Shown: piece after piece, positions 1 through 7,482 of the stretch | Position numbering within the stretch: position 1 is the stretch's first letter | How the letters are laid out: the number at the start of each line of letters is the position of its first letter | Assembly: GCA_026397675.1 (NCBI GenBank) | Contig: JAPLUH010000504.1 | Coordinates: forward strand, 1-14,710 | Direction: 5' to 3' | Origin: Verrucomicrobiota bacterium | GTDB taxonomy: Bacteria > Verrucomicrobiota > Verrucomicrobiia > Limisphaerales > UBA9464 | Length of the DNA stretch: 14,710 bases | Made by a program: the position numbers and the translations under genes | Notes under the pieces: model-generated | The model's input: only the letters and a program-made list of their open reading frames with translations | What the model was told of the DNA's origin: nothing | Database searches by the model: none

Positions 1-650
1 ACTGAGGCCTCGTGCAAGATACCGTCGATGCGGTAGCGAATGGCCATCTGGTGCTCGTAGGGCTCGATATGGATATCGCTGGCCCGTTCGTTCACCGCCT
101 CGACGATGATCTCGTTGACCAGTCGGATGACCGACGCCTCCTGGGCCATCTCCAGCAAGTCATCACCGCCGCTGGACACGGGGCCGCTGGGTTCGTCGTC
201 GTTGGCTGCCAGCTCGTCCAAGGTGTCGCCGCCGAGACCATAGTGGGTCTTGATGAGCTTCTCGATGTCGTCCTTGGTGGCTAAGACGGTGTCGATTTGA
301 AGCCCGGTCGTCATCCGCACATCGTCCATCGCGTAGAGGTCGAAGGGATCGCAAGTGGCTACCCGGAGGGTGTTGCCTTCGCGGGCGATGGGGACGATGC
401 GCTTGCGGAACACCACCTTGGTCGTCAGTGACTGGAGGATGTCGGAAGGGATCTCCGTGGCCGACAAATCGAGCAGCGGCAACTGAAGTTGCTCGGCCAT
501 CAGGGTCAGGACCGCCCGCTCGGTCAGCAAGCCGAGCTGCACGACCGCCCGGTCTAGGCGTAGCCCTTCCGTGGCCTCCAGGTGTTTGGCTTCGGCAATT
601 TTGTCTTCGGGAAGAAGGGCGTTCTTCCGCAGTAGGTGTTCAAACGTCAC
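1..650 (-). CDS. GspE/PilB-family assembly ATPase, N-terminal part (runs off left edge)
   Basis: This is the N-terminal 216 residues of a hexameric ATPase that powers type II secretion or type IV pilus assembly at the inner membrane; the rest lies beyond the left edge. Reading from GTG at 650-648, residues 1-140 form the usual N-terminal domain (LRKNALLPEDK, then VVFRKRIVPIAREGNTLRVA around 79-98). Next comes an acidic, glycine-rich linker (about 141-165) and the start of the nucleotide-binding half, with ASDIHIEP at 190-197 and RYRIDG at 205-210, both hallmarks of the GspE/PilB/MshE group. The Walker motifs lie outside the window, so GspE and PilB cannot be separated here. An in-frame TTG at 659 is the only alternative start, because a stop follows immediately upstream. 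An AGGA about 10 bases before the GTG may serve as ribosome binding site. The gene is divergent from ruvB. Family assignment is secure; the exact system is not. Confidence 0.9.
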   Translation of the reverse strand, partial: MTFEHLLRKNALLPEDKIAEAKHLEATEGLRLDRAVVQLGLLTERAVLTLMAEQLQLPLLDLSATEIPSDILQSLTTKVVFRKRIVPIAREGNTLRVATCDPFDLYAMDDVRMTTGLQIDTVLATKDDIEKLIKTHYGLGGDTLDELAANDDEPSGPVSSGGDDLLEMAQEASVIRLVNEIIVEAVNERASDIHIEPYEHQMAIRYRIDGILHEAS

Positions 651-915
651 GGCAACCAAATCCTATCGAAATACTATCGCACCCGTATTCCTGCCATGGA
701 GCAGTGTTTCGGACAATCCCGGATGCCCAGATCGGACGCTCGAAGGGAGGTGGGTGTTCAGCGCAATCCTGAGGCTTTCTGGGGTTCGGTGGTTGGTGAC
801 GGAACTGTCTTTTTAGGAAAAGGCGAAGGATTCCCGCAAAACTCCTCGCCCGGAGTGCCGGGAGTCCCACACTTGAGGGCGCATGGCCGAGCGCGCGCTA
901 TATTCATTAAACTAG
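651..915. other. Divergent intergenic region between the GspE/PilB-like gene and ruvB
   Basis: These 265 bases separate two divergently transcribed genes and should hold both promoters. I see no convincing gene: the open frames here look like chance and have no recognisable protein. A short all-GC hairpin can form at 849-862 (CCCGG, loop AGTG, CCGGG). A -10-like TATATT lies at 899-904, 12 bases before the ruvB GTG, but no good -35 element sits at normal spacing; the nearest, TTGAGG at 873-878, is 20 bases away. Confidence 0.4.
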
Positions 916-1899
916 GTGGATGCCACCCTAGAGGTGGCGCTGCGGCCGGCTGCTTTTGCCGATTTCACCGGCCAAGCCAAGGTCAAGGAGCGCTTGGAGA
1001 TCGCCGTCGAGGCGGCGCTGCGCCGCAAAGAGCCGTTGGATCATATCCTCTTGAGCGGACCTCCCGGTCTTGGAAAGACCACCATTGCCAACATCTTGGC
1101 CGGCGCCATGGGAGGAACCCTGCGTACCACCAGCGGTCCGACCATTGAAAAAGCCGCTGACCTGGCGGGTCTGCTCACCAATCTTTCCGAAGGGGATGTG
1201 CTCTTCATTGATGAGATTCATCGTCTTCAGAAGACCATCGAGGAGTACCTTTATCCGGCGATGGAGGACTTCAAACTCGACATCATCATCGACCAAGGGC
1301 CCAACGCCCGCAGTGTTCGCTTGAGCCTTCCGCGCTTCACGCTCATCGGAGCCACCACGCGCAGTGGCTTGCTCAGTGCCCCGCTGCTGACCCGCTTCGG
1401 TATTCGAGAACGACTCGACTACTACACGGCCGCGCAGTTGCAGGGAATTGTCCAGCGGGGTGCCGGCCTGATGGGCGTGGACACCGAGCCACTGGGCGCC
1501 ATGGAGATCGCCCGCCGCAGCCGGGGCACGCCTCGAATTGCGGGCAACCTGCTGCGGCGGGTGCGTGACTATGCGCAAGTCCGCGCCGATGGTCGGATCA
1601 CCGAGGAGATCGCCAACAAGGCCCTCGAGATCTTGGAGATCGACAAGGACGGTCTCGACGAAATGGACACACGCATCCTCGAGTCGGTGATCGTAAAGTT
1701 TGCGGGTGGCCCTGTTGGCGTGAGTTCTTTGGCGGTGGCAGTGGGTGAAGAGCCCGACACCATCGAAGAAGTGTACGAACCTTACCTGATTCTCGAAGGC
1801 TACATCCAGCGCACCCCTCAAGGCCGTATTTGCACCGAAAAGGCCTACCGCAAGCTGGGTCTGACCATGGGTCGAACCGGCCAGGGTCGGTTGATCTAG
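916..1899 (+). CDS. ruvB: Holliday junction branch migration DNA helicase RuvB
   Basis: RuvB is the hexameric AAA+ motor that, with RuvA and RuvC, drives branch migration of Holliday junctions during recombinational repair. All family landmarks are present in the 327 residues: Walker A GPPGLGKT (48-55), RTTSGP (70-75), Walker B LFIDEIH (96-102), sensor 1 GATTRSG (145-151), an arginine-finger context LLTRFG (R160), sensor 2 RGTPR (203-207), and a C-terminal winged helix with the usual GGPVGVSSLA and EPYLI stretches. The start is GTG at 916, because TAG at 913-915 closes the frame just before it. This gives an N-terminus about 10 residues shorter than typical RuvB, and there is no clear Shine-Dalgarno sequence. 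ruvA and ruvC are not adjacent. The function is certain; only the start is in doubt. Confidence 0.97.
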   Translation: MDATLEVALRPAAFADFTGQAKVKERLEIAVEAALRRKEPLDHILLSGPPGLGKTTIANILAGAMGGTLRTTSGPTIEKAADLAGLLTNLSEGDVLFIDEIHRLQKTIEEYLYPAMEDFKLDIIIDQGPNARSVRLSLPRFTLIGATTRSGLLSAPLLTRFGIRERLDYYTAAQLQGIVQRGAGLMGVDTEPLGAMEIARRSRGTPRIAGNLLRRVRDYAQVRADGRITEEIANKALEILEIDKDGLDEMDTRILESVIVKFAGGPVGVSSLAVAVGEEPDTIEEVYEPYLILEGYIQRTPQGRICTEKAYRKLGLTMGRTGQGRLI

Positions 1900-2076
1900 C
1901 AGCGGTTTACTCCCAATTTATGGCCACAGCGGCCGGCTGATTTGGGTCACCAGGCCCAGAGGGCGGCATTTTCGGGCTGGGTTGAGGTGTTTTTAGCTGC
2001 AGAATTGATGTTTGATTCTGGCCGGGTGCTTTTCAAGCGTCAGCGTGATTTAAATAGAGTCATTATTACATGTATT

Positions 2077-2082
2077 TATAAT
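2077..2082 (+). promoter_or_regulatory. Possible -10 element (TATAAT) for the Ig-like secreted protein gene
   Basis: A perfect TATAAT lies in a strongly AT-rich stretch (about 2041-2110) that stands out against the GC-rich surroundings, 65 bases before the ATG at 2148. No good -35 hexamer is seen at 16-18 bases upstream (ATAGAG at 2054-2059), so this rests on the -10 match and base composition only. Confidence 0.35.
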
Positions 2083-2125
2083 AATATTGGTAATAAGTTT
2101 TCAAAAATTGATGGTGTAGATGTTT

Positions 2126-2144
2126 TTGGACCATTAACGTCCAA
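2126..2144 (+). promoter_or_regulatory. Inverted repeat just before the start codon at 2148
   Basis: TTGGAC at 2126-2131 and GTCCAA at 2139-2144 form a perfect 6-base inverted repeat around a 7-base loop (CATTAAC), ending three bases before ATG 2148. It occupies the place where a Shine-Dalgarno sequence would be, and none is visible. It could be an RNA hairpin that affects translation or a short operator. A repeat this short may also be chance. Confidence 0.35.
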
Positions 2145-2147
2145 TAA

Positions 2148-3332
2148 ATGAATCTTCACTTTGATACTGCTCAAATTTTGAGAGTGTTTTACCGATTGGT
2201 ACGCCAAGTGGTTTTATCGTTGGGCTTCCTGTTCTTGTACCAGACTCGATTGCTGCTGGGTCAGTCGACTCCCGTCGAAATCGAGCGCGCTGGCGACTCT
2301 GTCAGGGTTTCTTGGGCCGAGGGATTGGGGCTGGTGCAACCTCAAAGGCTCAACAATCTCGGCGTGCTCAATTGGCTCGACCTTGGAATTCCAACCGCCG
2401 CCAGTTCGATCGTGGAAGACACCGGTTCACCGGTAGGGTTATTCCGTCTGAGGTTTTTGCCTCCGAGCATCTCTCTCCATCCTCGCGGACAAACCAATCC
2501 GGTGGGAAGCAATGTCACATTGGAGGTCTTGGCTGCAGGCACATTTCCGCTGACCTATCAATGGCATAAGGACAAATTTCCGTTGTCCGGCAAGACCAAC
2601 TCTCAACTCCCCTTGAACGGTTTGACCGCATTAAATGCGGGTAGTTATCACGTTTTGATCACCAATCGAGCGGGACGAGCTGTTAGTCAGGAAGCGGTGG
2701 TGAGTGTCATTGGTGTTCAGAAAAGCCAGGCCGGGATTTACATGGGGAAATTCGTAGGTCAGTCCGACAGCGGAGGTTTTGCGATCATGGTCCGACCGGA
2801 GGGGTTGGCCGCGGCGGTCGGATACAACACGCCTCAAGAGGAGGGGGTGTTCATTCAATCCTTCAAGGTCGCTCCCGATGGTGGTTTCAACGCAGTTACC
2901 GTCCAAAAGGGCAAAGCGCTCGGAACCGTTACGGAAGCGGGAATCTCCGGGACCTTCGTAAATTCGAGCGGTGGATCGGGCTCCTTCCGTGGGGATCGGA
3001 AGTCCGAATCTGGCCTCCACTCGAAGAGTGCCGGGTATTATGTCGGCACCTATGACGGAGCGTCTGAGGGTTCGTCTTATGCGATCCTCGCTGCTGACGG
3101 CAGTCTCTTTTTCTACAGCATCGACGACCCAACATCACCCTCGGCGGACGGTGATGGCGGTGGGTTCGGTACCGTTGATGCTGCGAATGTGCTGTCCGGT
3201 GCGACAGTTCCCAACGGATTAAAGCTGACGGGCACCCTGAATACCGCGACCTCGGTCCTCACGGGTTCCTACGGACTGGGCGATATTACTCTAGGAACAT
3301 TTCGCCTCGCTCGCACTTTGACCCCTCAGTGA
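2148..3332 (+). CDS. Exported Ig-like domain protein with tandem C-terminal repeats
   Basis: This predicted exported protein of 394 residues has no known enzymatic function that I can see. A hydrophobic stretch at about 17-38 (VVLSLGFLFLYQTRLLLG) preceded by Arg residues looks like a signal peptide, with cleavage probably near residue 39. Residues 41-103 resemble the short beta module that precedes Ig-like domains in many Verrucomicrobia surface proteins (VRVSWAEG, then NWLDLG, then GLFRLRF). Residues 105-188 form an Ig-like domain: PPSISLHP, PLTYQWHKD, and the closing AGSYHVLITNRAG. The C-terminus holds two diverged copies of a roughly 90-residue unit (195-284 and 295-390), each opening AG.Y.G and ending near GSF/GTFRLAR. 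No LPXTG or PEP-CTERM sorting tail is visible. ATG 2148 is the first start; GTG or TTG codons up to about residue 21 would give a shorter n-region. A surface or secreted binding role is inference. Confidence 0.8.
   Translation: MNLHFDTAQILRVFYRLVRQVVLSLGFLFLYQTRLLLGQSTPVEIERAGDSVRVSWAEGLGLVQPQRLNNLGVLNWLDLGIPTAASSIVEDTGSPVGLFRLRFLPPSISLHPRGQTNPVGSNVTLEVLAAGTFPLTYQWHKDKFPLSGKTNSQLPLNGLTALNAGSYHVLITNRAGRAVSQEAVVSVIGVQKSQAGIYMGKFVGQSDSGGFAIMVRPEGLAAAVGYNTPQEEGVFIQSFKVAPDGGFNAVTVQKGKALGTVTEAGISGTFVNSSGGSGSFRGDRKSESGLHSKSAGYYVGTYDGASEGSSYAILAADGSLFFYSIDDPTSPSADGDGGGFGTVDAANVLSGATVPNGLKLTGTLNTATSVLTGSYGLGDITLGTFRLARTLTPQ
2730..3317 (+). repeat. Two tandem ~90-residue protein repeats within the Ig-like protein
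   Basis: The two copies correspond to residues 195-284 (2730-2999) and 295-390 (3030-3317). Shared positions include AGIYMGKFVGQS versus AGYYVGTYDGAS, GFAIMVRPEGL versus YAILAADGSL, GGF in mid-unit, a V..G..L.GT pattern (KALGTV versus LKLTGTL), GTF versus TGSY, and a GSFR versus GTFR ending. The similarity is at protein level only, so the duplication is old. Confidence 0.65.
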
Positions 3333-3407
3333 TCTGCCGGACCGTTGCAGTGGGTTGCATGGGCTTTGGGTCCCTTGTGAAGGAAACTTACTGCTCCATC
3401 GGGAATC

Positions 3408-4409
3408 CTAGCGCTTCGGAGCGCCGGCTGCGGGCACGGGGGCGGACGGCAGATCGATCCAGAAGCTACGGAACGACGGTGTGCCGGCGGAGGTGCGGTG
3501 GCTGTCGTCGCTGCACAGGAGCAGTCGGCGAACCGGTTGTTCTGGCGGCACGGCGACGGCTTCGATGTGCAGGTTTTTGAGGCCGGGTAGGTCCAAAGCG
3601 CTCGGTAAACTGCCCTCGCCATTCCAGCGGAAGAGCTTCGTTCCCTTCTGGTCTCCCCCGGTGGCCCCGGCCACGAGGATCCATTCGGAGCCCGTCCAGG
3701 CCATGTCTCGCAGGCCGCGCCCGCCCAAATCCAGACGGGTCGGAGGGCCGAACTGCGGGGCGTGTCCTTCGAGAGTCGCATCGGGGTTCAAGAGCGGCAC
3801 GAGAAGGGCTTTTCCCTTGGCGAGCGGACCGCGGAATCCGATCCACAGGGAGCCGTCAGGTCGGGCTGCGAGCGCTTCGATACTGAGTCCTCCTTTGGCG
3901 TCTGGAGGCAGCGCGGCCGCGGTATCTAGGTGGAGAAAGCTCAATGCGCTGTTGGTTAGCAGGGCGGTGACCAAGGTGGAGCACGGAGTCCCAAAGCTCC
4001 GCAGTTGGGGACCTTGCGGCGTCTCCGTCACCTCGGTGGCAAACAAGCGGTGCCGGTTTGAGCGGTACTTGCCGTCCTTGTTGCGGCCATGGGAGCCGAT
4101 CCAATAGATGCGATTCCCCACCCGCGCAGCCCCCTCCAAGTCACATTCCAGATTTCGGCCGCTGAGGTGCAACCAAGGTGAGGCGTCCCATGCCGTCATC
4201 GCCGGTTGACTGGCCGATGGGTTGTATACCCGCAACTGATTGTCCTCATCGCTGGCCACCACGACACGACCGGTATCGAGGAAAATGGCGGCCGAGGCTC
4301 CGCTCATGCCGGTGTGCCGATTCCCGGAGGGCATTTCCTCCTTGGCTGATCCGGTCTGGGCAAGGAGGCCCATCAACAGAGCGGTTCTCAGCAACGGGGG
4401 CAAGGGCAT
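3408..4409 (-). CDS. Exported DUF3616-type protein
   Basis: This is a predicted periplasmic or secreted protein of about 333 residues in the DUF3616 group, whose members look like beta-propellers; the biochemical role is unknown. I chose ATG at 4409-4407 because it opens directly into a signal peptide (PLPPLLRTALLMGLLAQTGSA, then KEE). The frame extends to a GTG at 4460, which would put 17 unlikely residues in front. Family-like segments are the early GMSGASAAIFLDTGRVVVASDEDN, the DLEGAA and YWIGSHGRNKDGK region in the middle, GGLSIEALAARPDGSLWIGFR, LRDMAWTGSEWILVAG and LHIEAVAVPPE, consistent with repeated blades. The gene converges on the Ig-like gene with a 75-base gap and is divergent from mqnC. 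The DUF3616 assignment is from recognised motifs, not a search. Confidence 0.8.
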   Translation of the reverse strand: MPLPPLLRTALLMGLLAQTGSAKEEMPSGNRHTGMSGASAAIFLDTGRVVVASDEDNQLRVYNPSASQPAMTAWDASPWLHLSGRNLECDLEGAARVGNRIYWIGSHGRNKDGKYRSNRHRLFATEVTETPQGPQLRSFGTPCSTLVTALLTNSALSFLHLDTAAALPPDAKGGLSIEALAARPDGSLWIGFRGPLAKGKALLVPLLNPDATLEGHAPQFGPPTRLDLGGRGLRDMAWTGSEWILVAGATGGDQKGTKLFRWNGEGSLPSALDLPGLKNLHIEAVAVPPEQPVRRLLLCSDDSHRTSAGTPSFRSFWIDLPSAPVPAAGAPKR

Positions 4410-4536
4410 CGACCCAGACGGTAGCGGAAGCCTCTCCCGGGTAAAGCAGCCAACTGGCACTTCCCCAGAGTTCCGGATTTCCGCTGGGAAAACTGGGTTT
4501 GCTTGTCCTCGGGCCGTTCGGGGCTAGGCTCCGGTC

Positions 4537-5739
4537 ATGGTGTTGGATTCTTCACGGGATGCTCTGCTTCAGCGCGTTTGGGAAGGGGGACGGATCGATG
4601 CTCAGGAGGCACTGGCTCTGTACTCGCTGCCCTTGTCGGAGTTGGGCGCTTTGGCGGATCGTCGTCGTCGGTTGGCCCGTGGTCGTGCGCTGGGCGGGCA
4701 CGGGGCGGAGACCGTGTCCTACATCGTGGACCGCAACGTCAATTACACCAACGTTTGCAACGTCTACTGCAAGTTCTGCGCCTTCTGGAGGAGTGAGAAA
4801 GATGCCGATTCCTACGTCATTACCTTGGATGAGCTCGACCGGAAGATCGAGGAGACCCTGGCACTGGGCGGCACCCAGATGCTCATGCAGGGCGGTCACC
4901 ATCCGAAGCTGACCAAGCAGTGGTACTTGGACCTGCTCCACCATGTTCGATCGAAGTACCCCGGATTCAATGTCCACGGGTTTAGTCCGAGCGAGTTTGT
5001 GGCTTTCTCAGAGTTTTTCAATGAACCGGTTGAGACCGTTCTTCGAGACTTCGTCTCGGCCGGTCTGGGGAGTCTGCCCGGAGGGGGCGGTGAGATCCTC
5101 GTGGATCGCGTGCGTCAGCGCATCGCTCCGCTCAAGGCCAACACGGCCCAGTGGATGGGGGTCATGGATGTCGCCCACAGCATGGGGCTGGCCAGTTCGG
5201 CGACGATGATGTTTGGCCATGTGGAGACGGTCGAAGAGCGTATCGAGCACTTGGAAGTAGTTCGCGCTCAGCAGGATGTGTCCCTGCGTCGTCTGGTGAC
5301 TGACGGAAAGCTGCCGGTCGATGCCCCCCCCTCGGAGTGGTCCGCGGGCTATGCGCAGGCCTTGGAGCAAGGGCAACTCAATGGCGGAGCGTTCACGGCG
5401 TTCATCGCTTGGACGTTCCAGCCAGAAAACACCGTCCTGAAGGCCACGACCGTCGGTTCTCACGAATACTTGCGCATGCAGGCGCTGGCCCGGATTTACC
5501 TCGATAATATTCCCAGTGTGCAGAGCTCCTGGGTGACCCAGGGACCTGAGGTAGGGCAGGTGGCCTTGCTCCATGGTGCCAATGATTTGGGGTCGATTAT
5601 GATTGAGGAAAACGTGGTCAGCTCGGCCGGGACCACCTTCCGCATGGGGGTTTCCGACATGAAGCGATTGATCACGGAATTGGGATTCGAGCCCGTTCAG
5701 CGCGACAACTGGTACCGCCCGGTGGTTCCGCAGGCCTGA
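4537..5739 (+). CDS. mqnC: Cyclic dehypoxanthinyl futalosine synthase (radical SAM, menaquinone synthesis)
   Basis: MqnC is the radical SAM enzyme that cyclises dehypoxanthine futalosine in the futalosine route to menaquinone. The 400-residue protein has the iron-sulfur motif CNVYCKFC (C74, C78, C81) following VNYTNV, then GGTQMLMQGGHHP (111-123), FNVHGFSPSE (144-153) and GLGSLPGGGGEILVDRVR (176-193). It also has FTAFIAWTFQPENT (286-299) and the late SIMIEENVVSSAGTTFRM stretch. These distinguish it from MqnE and from the F420 enzymes CofG/CofH. It is longer than most MqnC proteins because about 35 residues (248-283) interrupt the segment where HLxxxRxxQD normally runs almost directly into GGFTAFI. 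The start is ATG 4537; GTG follows as codon 2, and there is no strong Shine-Dalgarno sequence. No other mqn gene lies nearby, so the rest of the pathway must be elsewhere. Confidence 0.93.
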   Translation: MVLDSSRDALLQRVWEGGRIDAQEALALYSLPLSELGALADRRRRLARGRALGGHGAETVSYIVDRNVNYTNVCNVYCKFCAFWRSEKDADSYVITLDELDRKIEETLALGGTQMLMQGGHHPKLTKQWYLDLLHHVRSKYPGFNVHGFSPSEFVAFSEFFNEPVETVLRDFVSAGLGSLPGGGGEILVDRVRQRIAPLKANTAQWMGVMDVAHSMGLASSATMMFGHVETVEERIEHLEVVRAQQDVSLRRLVTDGKLPVDAPPSEWSAGYAQALEQGQLNGGAFTAFIAWTFQPENTVLKATTVGSHEYLRMQALARIYLDNIPSVQSSWVTQGPEVGQVALLHGANDLGSIMIEENVVSSAGTTFRMGVSDMKRLITELGFEPVQRDNWYRPVVPQA

Positions 5740-5770
5740 TTGGGGAGGGCGAGATGGAGGTGGCCTGAGG

Positions 5771-5790
5771 CTGGGTTGCGACACCCCCAG
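5771..5790. terminator. Possible hairpin between convergent genes
   Basis: CTGGG (5771-5775) can pair with CCCAG (5786-5790) in the 53-base gap between the convergent ends of mqnC and the radical SAM gene. There is no T-run on either strand, so this is not a standard intrinsic terminator, only a possible bidirectional stop structure. Confidence 0.25.
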
Positions 5791-5792
5791 TG

Positions 5793-7472
5793 CTAGGATT
5801 CGCTCGCAGCCCCAAGATGCCGCGATTGGCGGAGAGGCAGCCGGGCAGGGCGGCGAAGGGTTGCTTCGGAGCCGGCAAATGGGATCAACCAAGTGGGTAG
5901 GTCGGTTCGACCCGGCCGTCGGTAGTCGCGCGCTAGCGCGGGCCCGAACACTTCTGCGCAAATCCCAGACACCTCCACCGACCAGCGCCACAGCAGTTCG
6001 TATTGCCGGGGCAGGGCGATACCGTGGCCCTTCACACCCTGGGCATGGAGCCAATCGCTCCAAGCGAGGATGGCTCCAAAGGCCGAGCCCGTGGTTGAAG
6101 CGTTCTCGTGGGTCGGAGATTCAGTCTCGGTATCTCCCGAAGATAAACCGGCTGGGAGCGGAACGACCGCGACCGGATCACCGATCGGAGATCGCTCGGA
6201 GTTCGATTCGATGTGGGCCGGGGCCACTGTGGAATCGTGAGCCCATAGCAGGGGAAGGCTTTCCACGAAATTACCGCTGTTGCCGAAAATGTCCCAAAAC
6301 TTGGCGAAGCGACGCAGGCGGGCCAGCGTACCGAAGTTCATGGTGCGCGTAGAGAGCACCTCATAGGGCGGATGGGGATTGTAAATCATCTGCCACTCCG
6401 CATCGTGACGGATGATAGGGGTCCCACGCAGGCGCTTGAGAATACCGACCTGGATCTCTTGGGGCCTGAGATGGATGAGTCGATCGAACCCCCGCCCGAA
6501 CGATTCTAGGGTCTCGCCGGGAAGTCCCACGATGAGGTCGGCATGCAAGTGCACGCCGCTGTGCTGCCGGAGCCATTGGAAATTGTCGGCGAGTCGATCG
6601 TGGTTCTGGCGTCGGCTAATTCGGGCCTCGACCTCGCGATCGAAGGTTTGGATTCCCACTTCGAACTGCAGCGTTCCCGCCGGGAATTGGGCGATGAGTT
6701 CGCGTAATTCTGCCGGAAGGCGGTCCGGGATCATCTCAAAGTGAACAAAGAGTTCGGGGCTCAGTCGGTCGAGGAAGAATTGAAGGATCCGCCGGCTGGT
6801 GGCGAGGTTCAGGTTGAAGGTGCGGTCGACGAATTTGAAGCGGCGCAGGCCCCGGTCGTGCAGTTGTTGCATCGCCACCAGAAAGGGATCCAATGGGAAT
6901 TGACGCACCGGGATCTCGAGGGAGCTCAGGCAGAACTCGCAGGTGAAAGGGCATCCCCGAGAGGCCTCGACGTAAACCACTCGGTGTTCGAGGTCGCGTG
7001 CCTCGTAGAGGTCGTAAGGCAGCGCCAGGGCCGCCACATCGGGCACCGGAGCGGCTATCAACTTGGGCGGGCGCGGGTCGGTTGCTGACAGTAGGCTTTT
7101 GCAGAGCGAGGCGAAGGCCAGGTCGGCCTCGCCGGTGATCACATGATCGGCTAGGCCGATGATCGGCTGCTGGTCCCATTCGTAGCTCACCTCCGGCCCT
7201 CCGAGCACGATTTTTAGGTCGGGTCGTAGGCGACGCAGGATGCCGAGCAGTTCGAGTGTGGGGCCGGCGTTCCAGACATAGACGCCCAATCCGAGGATTT
7301 TTGGGGCAGCCTCCAGCAGGGTTTCCGCGATTTCCAACGGACGCTGGTTAATGTCGAACTCCAGTATTTTTGCCCGCGACTGCAGTTCCCCCAGATTGGC
7401 CATGAGGCAGCGCAACCCGAAGGAGGCGTGGATGTACTTCGCGTTGAGGGTGGACAGAACGATGTCCGGCAC
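5793..7472 (-). CDS. B12-binding radical SAM protein (DUF4080 type)
   Basis: This 559-residue enzyme combines a cobalamin-binding-type N-terminal domain with a radical SAM core; the substrate is unknown. Residues 1-130 match the B12-binding fold (STLNAKYIHASFGLRCLMANL, ILGLGVYVW, KIVLGGPEVS and VITGEAD), but the classical DxHxxG cobalamin motif is absent, as in many of these proteins. The iron-sulfur motif is CPFTCEFC (C174, C178, C181). FKFVDRTFN, FEVGIQTF and HADLIVGLPGE follow as core strands, then GILKRLRGTP (343-352), typical of the DUF4080 group. A low-complexity linker at about 413-462, rich in S, T, E and P, splits the C-terminal domain, which continues as SAFGAILAWSDWL. The start is GTG at 7472, with AAGG about 8 bases before. 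It is the last gene of a three-gene unit, 10 bases after the DHDPS-like gene. The group is clear, the reaction is not. Confidence 0.88.
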   Translation of the reverse strand: MPDIVLSTLNAKYIHASFGLRCLMANLGELQSRAKILEFDINQRPLEIAETLLEAAPKILGLGVYVWNAGPTLELLGILRRLRPDLKIVLGGPEVSYEWDQQPIIGLADHVITGEADLAFASLCKSLLSATDPRPPKLIAAPVPDVAALALPYDLYEARDLEHRVVYVEASRGCPFTCEFCLSSLEIPVRQFPLDPFLVAMQQLHDRGLRRFKFVDRTFNLNLATSRRILQFFLDRLSPELFVHFEMIPDRLPAELRELIAQFPAGTLQFEVGIQTFDREVEARISRRQNHDRLADNFQWLRQHSGVHLHADLIVGLPGETLESFGRGFDRLIHLRPQEIQVGILKRLRGTPIIRHDAEWQMIYNPHPPYEVLSTRTMNFGTLARLRRFAKFWDIFGNSGNFVESLPLLWAHDSTVAPAHIESNSERSPIGDPVAVVPLPAGLSSGDTETESPTHENASTTGSAFGAILAWSDWLHAQGVKGHGIALPRQYELLWRWSVEVSGICAEVFGPALARDYRRPGRTDLPTWLIPFAGSEATLRRPARLPLRQSRHLGAASES

Positions 7473-7482
7473 GCGGGAGACC

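Noticed and set aside
636..1148. Plus-strand open frame of 170 codons running into ruvB in another frame
   Set aside because: I checked whether it could be a frameshifted N-terminus of ruvB. The translation before 916 does not resemble RuvB, so it is treated as a chance frame.
928..1821. Long open frame of 297 codons on the minus strand, opposite ruvB
   Set aside because: It lies entirely antisense to a certain gene, has no recognisable motif, and is what GC-rich codon use produces by chance.
1942..2151. Small plus-strand open frame of 69 codons starting with TTG and overlapping ATG 2148 as ATGA
   Set aside because: The overlap looks like coupling, but the frame crosses the AT-rich promoter-like region, has no ribosome binding site, and its translation has no recognisable features.
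3411..3424. GCGCT-TCGG-AGCGC hairpin just after the Ig-like gene
   Set aside because: It lies within the last codons of the convergent DUF3616-type gene and has no T-run, so it is not supported as a terminator.
5008..6063. Minus-strand open frame of 351 codons spanning the end of mqnC and the end of the radical SAM gene
   Set aside because: It is antisense to mqnC, overlaps the radical SAM gene out of frame, and its composition (many Arg and Pro) is typical of shadow frames.
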